NCBI RefSeq assembly: GCF_048544455.1
Contig: NC_133538.1
Location: 252,946,491 to 253,010,490, forward strand
Length of the DNA: 64,000 nucleotides
DNA from: Silene latifolia
Lineage: Eukaryota > Streptophyta > Magnoliopsida > Caryophyllales > Caryophyllaceae
Direction of reading: 5' to 3'
Shown piece after piece: positions 1 to 11,329 of the stretch. The notes beneath the pieces are model-generated. The model was not told the DNA's origin, did no database searches, and worked only from the letters and a program-made list of their open reading frames with translations. Each line of letters begins with the position of its first letter. Within the stretch, counting starts at the first letter, position 1. The position numbers and the translations under genes were made by a program.

Positions 1-182
1 TGCAAACCAACGACCTTTCCCTAGTTTCACAACTAGTGACCACAATCTCCCTTTCAAGTCAATTCCTCAAAACGTTCTGATTTGAAATTGCATGTTTAAT
101 CGAGTCTAGGTTACGGCACCTTACCATGTTTCCAGCAGCCTTTAATCTGTTAAAGGCACCATCCATTTGCACAATCAAACAA

Positions 183-490
183 AACACCTGAACTACGAGC
201 ATGGTTTGATTTCATCTCTTCAGGTGGATACGTAGGCAATCCTTTCTTACACAAGAAGGATGCAACCACAACACCCAAAAAAAAATTCATGAAACACCTG
301 AACAACGAGCATGGTTTGATTTCACCTCTTCACGTGGATACGTAGGCAATCCTTTCTTACACAAGAAGGATGCAACCACAACACCCCAAACAAAAATTCA
401 CAAAACACCTAAACGACGAGCATGGTTTGATTTCACCTCTTCAAGTGGATACGTAGGCAATCATTTCTTACACAAGAAGGATACAACCAT
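183..490 (+). repeat. 110-bp tandem repeat, three copies, Tat/Ogre LTR-like
   Basis: Three adjacent units start at about 183, 293 and 404 (period 110-111 bp). Each carries GAGCATGGTTTGATTTCA, then GGATACGTAGGCAATC, then an ACAAGAAGGAT block. The GGATACGTAGGCA string is, from memory of plant Gypsy LTRs, typical of Tat/Ogre LTR sequence. I infer a locally amplified piece of such an LTR or leader. Bases 1-182 before it contain no feature I recognise. Confidence 0.75.
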
Positions 491-1798
491 CCCCACACAC
501 ACACAAAACAATAACCCATACAAATTTCAAAAAGGGGGAACAGTCCCTTTTCCACAAAAAAAAAAAAGAACAAGAAAGGCCTTTCTCCCTTCCCACAAAA
601 ATCCCCTCCACATGTGTCATGTTTAGGATAATTCAAACCGATTTACCTCTACAAGATGGATGGACAAACAACAAATGTTCACAACATTTTTTACCACAAG
701 CAATCCTCTTATTTAATTAATAGTGAGAAAGATTACAAGCTTGACAACAAATGAAGCTAAGCAAGTCCACAACTTGCCGAGCTAGAGCGTCGACTAAGAC
801 ATTTTACATAGTAAGACTAACACATAAAAACACACAATACATAGCTAATACGACATAATAAAACACACAAAAACGCTAATACAACATAATAACAAAGCGG
901 GTAATGGAGGTATTCACTCTTCCATTCTACCCTTGCCTTTTCCTTTGGGGTACATCTTCCCCTTGTTCTTCTTGCTAGCCCGCCAAGCATGGGCTTCCAC
1001 CTCAGAACGGATACTCAACGAACCCACAACGGCAACAGCATCCGGGCTCCCCTATTCGGTGGCCTTATCACATTCACACTCACCTTTCCTTGGATTCACG
1101 TCTTACGAAATCCGACACGGTTTCCATGACGCAGCTTTAAACATATGGGTTTTTCTCTTCTTTTTTTAGGGGGGAAGGGTTAGTCACCCCGATCCGCGAA
1201 GGATCGTTTCCATGTCAGTCGAAAATTGACTCAATTTTTTTTCCTGCAAAAACGCTTTTGCAAATCTGAGTCTTGATCTCGCAAAAATCAAAATCAACGC
1301 ACTTACAAATCTCTTTTTAAAATTCATCCATGGCGGTTTAATTTTTAATTTTCGAGTTGCGAATCAATTTTGGCAAAATACGATGCGAATTAATTCAAAC
1401 ACAAATTAATTTTTCGAAATTGCAAAACAATTTCATTTGAAAAATCCAATTATGTCGCCTTGTCACGGAATTTTCAGAATTCATTTTCAACAAACAATTT
1501 CAATTTTAACTTCGAGTCATCGTGGTTATTTTTGTTTTCAACATATATTTTTGCATGCTTGCGTGTATGTGTATGCGCTACCTGTTGCCTGTTTTCTACA
1601 CAAACGATGCAGGAGCAAATGTCGAAGCAAAAGAGGAGTCAGCCATTGACCGCGCTTCTCCGAAACACAACACAAAAAAACCAAACACAAACAAATTACA
1701 AACCAAAAACATAGATATAAAAACCGCCTCAAGCAAAGTATACACATATACAAATAGAAGTCTAAAACACGGACAAACAACTATAACTACTCAGCACC
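491..1798. other. Gene-free stretch next to the PMD gene 3' end
   Basis: No coding region is supportable. The stretch has a CA-rich patch near 490-510, A-runs near 560, and AT-rich sequence after 1200. Short ORFs in the 1437-1908 region are antisense or frame shadows of the PMD gene tail, or low-complexity sequence. By position it would be the 3' flank of the minus-strand PMD gene inside the presumed Tat-type element. Confidence 0.5.
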
Positions 1799-2511
1799 TC
1801 ACGGCGGGCCAGCCTCGGTCTCACGAGGATTCGCGGGCACAGCAGACACCACCTCCTGCTCTGGCGTCCTCTCGGGATAACTCTCCAGCGTCTCCCGCTC
1901 CATCGTGACGCGAAACGCCTACGCCTCGGCCAACCAAGCCCTAAGAGAAGTGATCTCAGCATCTCGACTCCGCAACTCGTCCTCGCGATGCCTTAGCTCC
2001 TGACCACGAGAAGTGAGTCCAAGCTCCTGTCCTTGGATCGTCGCTCTTGCCTCGTCCAACTCAACACGGACCCGGGCAAGCTCCGCCGGGTCCGCAGTAC
2101 TCTACAAAATGCAACACAAGTCGGTAAGACCTAAACGTGAAATAAAACACAAAAAAACGCAAAAACAGCCAATAAAAGGCACTTGCACAAGCCGACACTC
2201 CCTCGCAGCCAAGTCACCAGCAAGCGCCCTCCATCGATTAGCCATCTGCCACAAAGCCTGATGACTAACGGTCGACACCTACACAACAAAACAAAACCTT
2301 TCAACAAAAACAACAACACACAAAGCAAAATACAAACAAGAAGAAGGGCTCAAACTAGAAGCTCAGCCTCAAAATCGTCAACCTTCACTCCATGCCGGCA
2401 TCGGTCACCTTAGGAACCGTAGGCTCTGGCACACACAACTGCAGCTCGTCACCACTCGACTCCTGGAAAGTGGGTTGTGACGTAAAAGCTGGGGGCTGGG
2501 TCGTCAACATC
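1799..2511 (-). pseudogene. PMD gene, C-terminal exons (linker, helical and coiled-coil)
   Basis: Three short exons are likely: about 2511-2389 (proline/threonine-rich linker, PPAFTSQPTFQESSGDELQL), about 2278-2183 (HQALWQMANRWRALAGDLAA, amphipathic helix) and about 2101-1799 (ELARVRVELDEARATIQGQE, coiled coil). Each is preceded by a pyrimidine-rich TAG acceptor. The last exon has an in-frame TAG at 1919-1921 before the natural-looking TGA at 1799-1801. Phases between these short exons were not all reconcilable, so the splice model is tentative. Confidence 0.5.
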
Positions 2512-2598
2512 CTACAACAGGAAACCATGTCGAAGGTAACAAACCCTTCCATCGAAAAACAAAGAGTGGAAATGAGCAAAGAGACGAGGGAAACATAC

Positions 2599-2894
2599 CT
2601 CGATCGGTTACTAAGCGAGCCTCGACAAATGAAAGGTGTCGTAGTCGACCCCTCACAGCAACAACTCCTCACTCCATGCCCGTGAAAGTGCTCCTCAACC
2701 TTGTCAAGCATCGACTCTTGGAACAGCACCTTAGATGGGTCGATAGGCACCACAAAAGTCTCACTAAAGCACTGAGGAGCCAAACGCTCACAAAGGTACC
2801 AAACAGGGTCGATCGTCGTCTCTAGGTACAAGCACTGGCAACTACGGGGCCGCAAACGCTCTCTGAGAAAGGCCAGCACACCTGGATAATGATC
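2599..2894 (-). pseudogene. PMD gene exon, C-terminal part of the mobile domain
   Basis: The exon lies between an acceptor AG at 2895-2896 and a GTATGT donor at 2593-2598. It encodes DHYPGVLAFLRERLRPRSC and then TIDPVWYLCERLAPQCF. The DPVWYLxER pattern is the usual late PMD block. It is followed by a PIDPSKVLFQ stretch and a cysteine-rich segment. Confidence 0.65.
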
Positions 2895-3021
2895 CTAAGG
2901 CCACCCAACAAACTCTACCCATAATAAGGCTAGTAAGCTAACTAGGGTTTTCTAGCTACCTAACCATCTTATCTCTACCTTTTTTTTTACAAAACAAAAG
3001 AGACAAAGAACGAAAACTCAC

Positions 3022-3064
3022 ATCGCCAAGCCGCAGGTCGTTCACCTGACGCCTGCACTCCACG
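3022..3064 (-). pseudogene. PMD gene exon, part after the CACTA insertion
   Basis: The reading frame of 7517-7638 continues here for about 14 codons (RRQVNDLRLGD) and ends at a good GTGAGT donor (3016-3021). The 3-bp ACG duplication at 3062-3064 and 7517-7519 marks the insertion. One copy of the triplet belongs to the original codon sequence. Confidence 0.6.
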
Positions 3065-3429
3065 CCCTACTAGAAAACACACCTATAGTGGCGGTCCTAA
3101 ATGACCTTTTGTGGCGGTTATTAAAGGTTTAGGGTCCGTCATTTATCGCGGTGTCGTATAAACTTTACAACGGTTGTAAACAGTTGTACAACCACCGCTA
3201 TACCTCACCTATAGTGGTTGTTATAAAAACCGTCATTATAGACTTACATAAAACGACGGTTGTTAGGAAAGAACCGCCACCATAACCCATCTATAGTGGC
3301 GGTTGTTTTTTAAAAACCGCCACCGTAGGCTTTTCTTAACACAAAACCTTCACTAAAGGTTATCTATAGCGTCAGTTATGGTAAAGAACCGCCATATTAG
3401 GCAAACCAATAGTATCATTTCATACTTAA

Positions 3430-6130
3430 GGACCACCACCATAAATAGTTTTTTTTTTAAAAATAAAATTATTTCCTACAGAAATTTCGGCCGTACTGAC
3501 CGATAGATTTGACGATCCATGCAGCAAAATAGACAAACGGTACATACGAAAGAATGCCAACCAACGAACTTGCGTATTATCCACACACAAAAAATGCCGA
3601 TGTTCAAAAATTATACAAAATCGCATACACGTCTTTAACATCTTCCATCCAACACAACAATAATGCTGATGTTCAAAAATTATACTTGTTCTCCAAATAA
3701 TTGATAGCCCAACTTCTTTAACATCTTTTATCTCGTCAGTGAACATTGTTGAATCTGTAATCATACATTTAGAAAACCAATAGTAAGGAAAACAACTTAA
3801 AGATTATTATAAAATCAACGTATAACACTATAAATAGTGAACTGTTAATACACTTTATGATTAGCATCAACCCAAATGCACACTGACTTCATAAAAGGCA
3901 CATAATATATTTCTAACTGGAATTGCAGAATTGACTGACACACGTCAAATAATTATGATAAGAAATGAATATAATGTCTGATATAGAACACTGGCAGGTT
4001 GCGATTGAAAGAAAGATAAGAGAGAATGTTGTGTTGAGTTAGCATGCCAATGAATAGGATAGAATCATCCGTGATTTGATTGGCGCTCCAAATAAATTTC
4101 TACATAAAACAGAAATCTACTTCGTAGTATACTTCATCAAATAGTTGTTGCTGTAAGTGAAGCATTCTTTGTTGCTACAAAAGATTTATTTGGGTAGCTT
4201 GTAGCATGAGTTAGCTAGTACTTATTTGACAACATAACAAAATTTATACCATATTCACAGAGCATGAAAAGGAAGAAATAGCTATGAGAACAACCACATA
4301 GGCACAGAGCACAAAAAGGAACTAATATACTTGTCCCAATGGTACTGCCTCAAAGACGATCAGGTAAATCGGGATAGGAGGGTGAATAGAGGCACATAGC
4401 ACTACTAATGTATACATCAGCATGCCATTTAGGTGAAATTTTAAGTTTCCCATGTTAGAAGATTAAAGGTCTAATAGTCAGCCACTCAAGAACAATACAC
4501 TACTTAAGCAAAAACAAGTTGAATTTTTTTGAAGTACAACGCAAAAAAAAAGTCAGCTTATAGTCTAACATGAATAAACAAGTTGACATAGCATGCTTGT
4601 TGGTGTACTATACATTTATCTATTAATAAAAGTAAAATCATCAGCCTAATGCCCAATCCCTGTCACTTATTAGTGCACTTGAGCGAAGCAAATTCAGTAG
4701 ATCCAAACGGTCAAAGTTTATGCAAGTTTAAAAGACTAGCATTTCCAACTTTGAAGAGAGTCGGGAGGCTAAGAGAACAACCAAAAGGTACATATTCATA
4801 GTAAAAGGGCTAATGAGAAAGCGTGGAAAGTTCAGATAGTTTTCAAGAAATCTCAAACTACAGAACTGATCTTCGCTAGAACTAGATCTGGACTCTAATG
4901 TTTACGCCTTTATGGACTTATCTGAAACTCATAGGAACTGCCATCTCATGAGAAATAGTAATTATATTGTTTAAAGTTAAGAAAATTAAGAAAATCAAAT
5001 AAAATCATAAACTCTACACAAGAAAGCTAGATATGTCAGAGGCAACATCAGATAACCAAAGGCACAAGTTTAGTAATCTAGAATTACACCTTTGCACAAG
5101 CAAAATATATATTCCAGAAGCATACAAACATTGGAAGCATTTTTTTAAAGTAGCTGAAGTTCTCCTCAATCTCAGAGAAGCTAGTCCAACAGATAACCCA
5201 ACATTACCCACTACGAGAACGGACTGTACTTCAATATAATACTTGGGAAATATGCAAAAGATAACTCATAAGCCAAATGTACCTCAGTAAAAACCTAATT
5301 TTCATAGGCACAAGTTCATAATAGCCAAATGTAAAAACTGAATTTTCTTAGGAAGAAGCTCATAACAGCAAAGTAAAAATCTCGTTTACAGAGGTACATT
5401 GTCATATAAACAACATGATGAAAGCTAAATACTACACTTACCTCCTATAAGTAACTGATCCCCACAAAAAAACTGAAATTACAACATCATTATCATTAGC
5501 TTAAGCTACTCCAATCACTGACCAAAAAATAGAATCATTCAAACAAAAAAAAACACTCAATGCTTGATACAAGAGTTAACAAAATGAAGGGCGTAGGATA
5601 GAGCAAATTTTGGTATAATATTGAACAAAATGAAATAATAAGATATTGATCATAACTGGAACAAATAAAGCAATGTAACGAAGAGCAATTGATTAGAATC
5701 GAAACTAAGTAAAGCCATGAAACACTCAGAAATAATGGAGAGGAGGGTAGAGAGAAAATGAACCTTAGTAGATATGATTTGGTGAAAGAAGGCGGATTTT
5801 TTTTCTGCGATTGGATTGTAGATGAATCATTTGATTTCCCCAATTTGACTGCAAAAAGGAAGAACCCTAAAAATGAGATTATCAAATCTATGAACCCAAA
5901 TCAAATTAAGCAAAAATATAGAAGATTGAAGTGATAATATTGAAAAATAACGTTGTCTGATAATGATAGTGATTTTGACGGAGAGGGGAAATGATGCAGG
6001 AGCAATGGGTAGTAAGGAAGGATTGGAATGGAATCTGTCGAAATGAAGATTATTGAACACTCGTCAGAACTGTTCAAAATGCTCCAGTATTATTCAAACA
6101 AGTTCACGAGATTATTTGGCATCCAAGGTA
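3430..6130. other. CACTA-1 interior, no recognisable gene
   Basis: This AT-rich stretch has only short ORFs (for example 5033-5239 plus and 5014-5211 minus, which are shadows of each other). None has a family motif I recognise. Splice-like signals are too scattered to support a captured host gene. Confidence 0.5.
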
Positions 6131-6590
6131 GTGTTGTCGAGACTTCTTGCATAAGAAGTCATATCCTAGTATGTTTAGAATTTAGGAATAATTACTATAA
6201 AGGTTTAAATTCGAGTAGTAGTAACACTTCCCTAAAATCTTGAGGAAAGCTTTCCTAATTCTAGTTCTTTCCTAATCTTAGCAAGATTGTAATAAGGCAA
6301 TTTGCCATAATATGGGTCGGATTTCCTAATCAGTTTAGGACGTTTTTAGGGAAGTTTAGGGAAGGGAGGTCGGTTGTCTACTTAGTATAAATAAGGGTCA
6401 TTGTATTCAGTTTTATTCATTCAAGTTTAGAGATTAATACAATTTTTCTTGTTGCTTATTGCTTGCGAGCTTTGAGAGTCTTATTTCTTTCTTGCGAGGG
6501 AGAGATTAGAGTGTGGTTGATCCTTGCGAGGTGAGAGTCACAAAAACCAGTCGTGAGTTACAATCGAATTCCTTGCGGGGGAGGAGGGAG
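6131..6590 (+). mobile_element. LTR-like fragment inside CACTA-1
   Basis: The segment starts TGTTGTCGAGACTTC, has a TATAAATAAGG promoter-like box near 6397, then a start-site-like region and a run of TTGCGAG repeats (near 6465, 6494, 6525 and 6571). This is the layout of a short plus-strand LTR. No clear target-site duplication or 3' CA end could be fixed, so a solo LTR, a TRIM or a truncated piece are all possible. Confidence 0.4.
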
Positions 6591-7200
6591 TGATCACGTC
6601 ATATCTTTTGAATTTTCGTTCCAATACATATAAAAATCAAATAAACAATTTAATATTCCGCAGCGTTTTTTACAGAAAAGTCCGAACAGTCCAACTTACT
6701 ATTCATATCCATAAAATCGACCAGATTTTACATCAGAAAAGGTCGAGACGATGTTGCTTGAGACTGTGGAGGTGAGAGCAGACGACGATGAGGTAATCAA
6801 GTACGTTCTGGTTTTCCTCTTTATAGTGAAAATCCTCTGCTAGGGAGAGACATCGGTTGCATGTGGTTGTTTACCTCGTGTCGCTGAAAACAACCAGTAG
6901 TACTGGTGGTCGTCGAAACTGTAATTTGTGAGTTCGAGGAGTGGGTCGCCGGCGGCGGAGATGAACGTGGGTGTCGGCGAAGTTAAACACAGCGTGAGTA
7001 GAAGTTGTGGTCGACAGTAGCGTAAGTGGTGAAGGTTGACAGTGGATAGCGAGTGGTGATCGATGGACTCGTGGACCATTACTTTATGGTAGGGAAGATA
7101 AAGAGAACATGATGCAAATTAGGTTACATATATGTGCTAAGTGTTTTTGGAGGAGTCAGTAATAAGGAGTATTTTTTAACCCTTAAATGTCATAAATGCA
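6591..7200. other. CACTA-1 interior, right part, no gene called
   Basis: A 79-codon minus-strand ORF (6840-7079) and a 61-codon plus-strand ORF (6590-6775) exist but neither shows a known motif. The stretch 6880-7075 is less AT-rich than its surroundings and might be exon-like sequence of unknown origin. Confidence 0.35.
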
Positions 7201-7516
7201 TCGGCTGTAATTAAAACCGTCATAAAAGTTTTTTGTGGCGGTTTCTACTAAAAAGGCGCTCCATTTCTCATTATCTTTAGCGTCGATATTAACGTCGGTG
7301 GTAACTAAAACCGCCACAAAAGACCTATAGTGGCGTTTTCTATTAAAACCGCCACAAATAGTTTATATTTTTGCGTCGGTTATCAAATAAAACCGACATT
7401 ATAGATCTCCTACAACATAAAAATTTCGTTCCCGCCAATTTTTTTTGCTTTTTACGTCGTTTCTGTCAGAACCGCCACGATAACTGCGTCACGATATAGG
7501 TTTTTTTCTACTAGTG

Positions 7517-7638
7517 ACGTAAGTCGACTTGGTGGACTTCTTTCGAGCCACCGTCCAACCCTTCACGGCCGGGTAAACTAAAGGCACGTCACCCACCGTC
7601 TTCGAATGCAAGGAGGGAAAGTAAGAAAACAGCCAACA
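7517..7638 (-). pseudogene. PMD gene exon, part before the CACTA insertion
   Basis: After a TATAG acceptor near 7639 the minus strand reads CWLFSYFPSLHSK and then VGDVPLVYPAVKGWTVARKK, a typical PMD continuation (tyrosine/phenylalanine-rich YFP motif followed by a basic tryptophan-containing stretch). The exon is cut at 7517 by the CACTA element. The frame continues on the other side of the insertion at 3064. Confidence 0.65.
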
Positions 7639-7771
7639 CTATAACACAAAACACAACAACAACAACAAATCAGCCAATTTTTAAAAAAAATAAAAAAAAA
7701 AACAACACCAAAACACAACACGAAATAAGGAAAAATCAAAAACCAACAACCAGCAAAAACGCTCGTACCTC

Positions 7772-8491
7772 TTAGATGAGGCCGAGACCAACCAAAGCAG
7801 GAGAACTCCCATCCTCCATCGTCTCCGGATGAACAGCAGCGTGCAGGTAACGGGTGAACCGGGCCAAAGCAGGCGTCACCCAGTCGTACTGACCCAAGGC
7901 GTCCAGGTCAGCAAGCAAAGGAAGTACTTTGGGTGACAAGGACTCACCCTTGTCACCAAAGTACGTGGTACCCAAGAAGTACCACAACCACAACCGCGCC
8001 TCCTGCGCGTCAGCCCTAGTCTCAGCCTCGGAGCTCGCCAACGGCTCCGGAACAAAGCTAGTCACCCTCACCATGAAGTGGTCCCTCACATAAGAGTTCG
8101 CCATCAAGAAAGGAGTGATGTCGGTCGGCGAAGGCAGAACATCGCCAATCAAACTCGTGATCACGGCAGAAGACACTCTCTCTGGTGTCTCCGGAAACTG
8201 AACAGGCGTCTTGCCACAAGAAAAACCCGACACCATGGCAAAATCCTCTAAGTTAATGCCGTTCTCCCCAAACTGCATGTGGAACGATGACGTCGTGTCC
8301 CAGTAGCAGTCCAACATGGCACGAATCAAACACAAGTTCGACCTAATCGAAGCCCCATGAATGTCACGCCAAGCAGCAACCAACGGGCCCACGGCCGACC
8401 TCTCTATCAACGCCCTCGAACCTACTCGCAGGACGTCGTAGAAACCCATGTAAGTCGAGAAGCCTGAGAATGTCCTCATGGTAGCAATCTC
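7772..8491 (-). pseudogene. PMD gene, core PMD exon
   Basis: This long exon follows a CAG acceptor at about 8492. It encodes the first half of the plant mobile domain: a MGFYDVLRVG-like helix, PLVAAWRDIHGASIRSNLCL, the FHMQFGENGINLEDFAMVSG block where family members have the conserved FHLPxGEMTITLxDVA pattern, and WLWYFLGTTYFGDKGESLSP. A TAA at 7772-7774 lies just before a GT donor and would end translation early. Codon use is GC-rich, unlike the AT-rich flanks, which argues that this was a functional coding exon and not a chance ORF. Confidence 0.75.
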
Positions 8492-8569
8492 CTGAAATTG
8501 GGAATCAAACAAAGTCAGAACACCTATTCAGATCTAAGATAGCAAAAACAATAAAAACTCAGCAAAGCA

Positions 8570-9143
8570 GCAAACGCACCAGCCCTCGTGTGGACGGTAT
8601 GAGATGTGAGTGTCAGGCCGCAACAACAACTGGCTGCCGTCAAAACCCTCGGCCCAAGCAAGCACCGCCCGCAGGTTCAGCCCCCGTGGAGCCTTAACCC
8701 GCCTAGCCTCCAAACTGCGGACAAAGGCGTCGTCCTCCTTTGTCTCCACTCTCCACCTCTTCGCACCGCGAGACTGAACGGGACGAGGAGGACCCCTCTC
8801 AACAACCCGCACAACCCTCTCAAGCTCATGCCTGGAGACCCGAGGACCTCTCCTCATAGAAACCCTCCTCATTGAGGTGCCAACCATGGACTCCGCCCGA
8901 ATCCCCCCAAAACCAGCAGTCTCAACAACGAGCTCCTCCCGAGCCTCTACGGCTCCCTCGGCTTTAGCGGCCTCAGCAGCAGGCTCCTCCTCGGAAGCGT
9001 CCTCCACCACTACCTCCGGCGCACTCCCCGGGGTACTAACCGGCTCAGATCCGAACAGAGACTCCAAGGTCCTCCGGACCTCCTCCTCCTCCAAGGCCTC
9101 GGCCTCGGACCCAGCGGGTCTAGCGGCCCCCGAACAATCGCCT
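8570..9143 (-). pseudogene. PMD gene, acidic N-terminal exon
   Basis: The exon begins after a pyrimidine-rich tract and CAG at about 9144. It reads through an acidic, alanine-rich stretch (EAEALEEEEVRRTLESLFGS and similar), then an arginine-rich stretch (RRVSMRRGPRVSRHELERVV), then ALEA-type helical sequence ending near LLRPDTHISYRPHEG. It is very GC-rich compared with its surroundings. No ATG was found in frame at the start, so an upstream first exon is missing or unrecognised. A GTGCGT donor is near 8572, but its phase does not match the next exon as read here, so either a frameshift or a different splice site exists. Confidence 0.6.
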
Positions 9144-9437
9144 GAAACCAAAACAAAAAAACAACGTTAGCCGAAATTTTTGCATTACGACGGAACAAAA
9201 CGGACAAAATCCCAAAAACGAAATCACCTGGAAATACAAAACAAAAGCAAACAACAGCAAGGGCAAACCCGCCCAATCCTATCCAATACAAAAACTCACA
9301 AAAAAATGACTTGCCCTTCTTTTCCAGCAAAAGACGAGTCAAAGCAACAGCAAAAAAAACAACTACAAAAACAACCCACCACCCTTAAACCTACACAAAG
9401 TCTTCAAAAAATAAGCAACAAAAATTCACGACATAAC
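9144..9437. other. Upstream intron or flank of the PMD gene
   Basis: On the minus strand this is a T-rich stretch leading to the CAG acceptor at 9144, as expected of an intron 3' end. No upstream coding exon is apparent. The plus-strand ORF here is low-complexity glutamine/lysine sequence and was not accepted. Confidence 0.4.
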
Positions 9438-10494
9438 TGTAGGGAAATATCCGTAAAATTCCCTTAAATTTTAGGACTATAACGTAATTTTAACATGTGA
9501 TTAATGGTCATAAACGAAAAACAAGAGAAAACGATAAAAGAACAAGGATCAACCTCGGGTCCTTTGTGAAGACGGCCTAAGAACAGAAATCAATATAGAT
9601 TTCCTCCTAATCGTTGCACCCAAGATCGTCTGAGACTATGCCCCTTGTGCTAGAAATTGCTCTCTAATTGCCTTGCAATATTTAGAGAGCCTTTTGTGAA
9701 GTTTTGATGAGAGATCTAGGATTTTCAGAGAAAAATGCTCCAAAAACCCTAATTTTCTTTCAAATGAGATGATTAGGTCAAAAGGAGAGAAAGACTCTCC
9801 TTTTGTTCTCTTTGGTTCGGCCGTGGGTTTGAAAGGGGAGAGAGTGGGCTTTCCACTTTCTCCTCATTTAACTCGTAGTCCGACTCGAATCGCTAAATGT
9901 ATATGACGGGTTTTAATTATAAATCGTCACTCGTTATCGGATAATAAAATATCGACTAGTAACATGAATTAGTCGACATATTAATACATGTCCGACAATG
10001 ACAATATTGTATAATTAATTAATTCAATATACATTAATTAAATATAATCGTTTATATTCAATTTACGAATTAACTGCTTAATTCACCTTAGCCATTATTA
10101 TTTAATCTGTATTAAATAATTATCTCAACATCGCGTTTGACTAATTATTAGTCAATAACTCCGACTAACTGCTTAGTCATATTAGGCATCAACATTACTG
10201 TATTTTCATACTGTCATATCTCTCAAACGTATCCTATAGGTTTGACTTTTAGGGACCGGTTGATCACCGCCATCAGTATGACAATAACGTCAAACTTATC
10301 TAGCAAGCCAACCGTTATTGATAAACGTGGACCAACTGATAATAATACAAAAGTATACCCATTGATTCTTTTAGAGATTTATATGTCATTGCACTAACTG
10401 TGGAGGACACCAGCCCCAACAAGCTCCCACTTGTCCGTACAAGTGTACGTGCAATAACGTTATCCGCACTAACTGGAGGACACCGGCTCCAACA
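9438..10494 (-). mobile_element. Internally deleted Copia remnant, TSD ATAAC
   Basis: A perfect 5-bp duplication ATAAC (9433-9437 and 10495-10499) flanks the insert. On the minus strand the order is: 28-29 bp of LTR start (10494-10466), about 45 bp of 3' untranslated sequence with a PPT (AAGTGGGAGCT, near 10422-10432), then a full LTR from 10421 (TGTTGGGG...) to 9438 (...CCCTACA). The LTR matches the family of Copia-1, sharing the GTGTCCTCC start and the GGTTGATCACCGCC block. The structure is that of an element reduced by internal deletion, not a classic solo LTR. Confidence 0.85.
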
Positions 10495-11329
10495 ATAACT
10501 GGGCACTTTACACAGCTCAAAAAGGGCAATTTTACACCAAATTGAACAGAAACAGGTCAAAATTTAAAAATTACGACCACAACAAAGCAACGTGACCGGG
10601 TCACGCCCCAAAATGACCTAAATTACCGATAAATTCTATTTCAAAGCAAAATGGCTCAGTTTGAGCCCAAACAAATGCTTATTTCGTCAACATAAGACCG
10701 TTTGATAAAGGCAAAATGCAAAACTTTTGCCCCAAACACCCAATGAAGGTTTAACGCAACAAAGACGGTCTTCCCCAACTACAATGCAACCTAATGGGGC
10801 ACACAACTCGAGCAAACAAGCACGGCATTGCAAAATAAGACGGTCTTTTGTCTCATTCACGTTTTTGCATCTAGGGAGCGGGAACTGGGACCAAAAAGCA
10901 AACTAAAAGCACCCCTATACTCCTAAACAGGTCTCTAACCTAATGCAAGCATCAATTCCACTCAAAAATGGACAAAATAAAAACGCCCAAATCGATTTCG
11001 AAAGGGTTAGGGTTTTGCGCTAATTCTATCAACAAAAAGGCAAACAAAATCAAATGGAATCATGAGGATTTACATACCTTGAGATGACATAGTGGTTGTA
11101 GCAGAAATGCAAGCAAAAAAACGGGATCAACAATGGCGAAAAATGGCGATTTCGTGTGTTTTTTCTGAAGAAGACGAAGTGAAATGAGGAGCTGCTGCTC
11201 CTCGCGTCTTTTAGAGAAACAAGGAGAGGCTCCTTACATCGCACAAATGCTCGCGCCTCTTTGATATGATCCCGGCAATCTCAGTGAAATTTTGGGCTTT
11301 GGCCCATTTTCACACAAATTCCCGCTATT
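10495..11329. other. Gene-free flank, presumed Tat element 3' region
   Basis: No coding region is supportable. By position this would be the promoter side of the minus-strand PMD gene. No TATA box was distinctive enough to call. Confidence 0.4.

Larger units (their letters stand above)
3065..7516. mobile_element. CACTA-1: non-autonomous CACTA (En/Spm) element, TSD ACG
   Basis: The right end reads ...TTCTACTAGTG, whose reverse complement starts CACTAGTAGAAAA. The left end reads CCCTACTAGAAAA, one base off CACTA. Both ends carry subterminal repeats of the TAGTGGCGGT / ACCGCCAC type, many in inverted orientation (3100-3420 and 7200-7490), as is usual for CACTA elements. ACG flanks both ends, the 3-bp TSD expected of the superfamily. 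No transposase (TNP2/DUF4218-type) was seen in six frames, so it would need a trans-acting transposase. The interior is AT-rich and includes a likely LTR fragment near 6.1-6.6 kb. Confidence 0.88.
1799..9143 (-). pseudogene. Plant mobile domain (PMD) gene, multi-exon, split by a CACTA element
   Basis: A minus-strand gene can be followed from an exon starting at 9143 to a TGA at 1799-1801. Its middle exons resemble the plant mobile domain (aminotransferase-like, PF10536) of MAIN/MAIL1-like proteins and of proteins carried by plant transposons. Recognisable blocks are FHMQFGENGINLEDFAMVSG, a WLFSYFPSLHSK block and a DPVWYLCERL block. Exons are bounded by plausible AG/GT sites, and the last exon encodes a charged coiled coil. 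It is inactive as it stands: a CACTA element interrupts the exon at 7517/3064, and in-frame stops lie at 7772-7774 (TAA) and 1919-1921 (TAG). The join between the first two exons could not be resolved in frame. Its antisense position upstream of a Tat-type LTR suggests a gene carried by that retrotransposon. PMD functions are linked to silencing and genome integrity in known family members; the role here is unknown. Confidence 0.7.

Noticed and set aside
1522..1908. 128-codon plus-strand ORF
   Set aside because: Its second half is antisense to the coiled-coil exon of the PMD gene and its first half is low-complexity lysine/threonine sequence. No family motif.
8877..9170. 97-codon plus-strand ORF rich in Ser/Ala
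   Set aside because: It is the antisense shadow of the acidic PMD exon, an open frame caused by GC-rich Glu/Ala codons.
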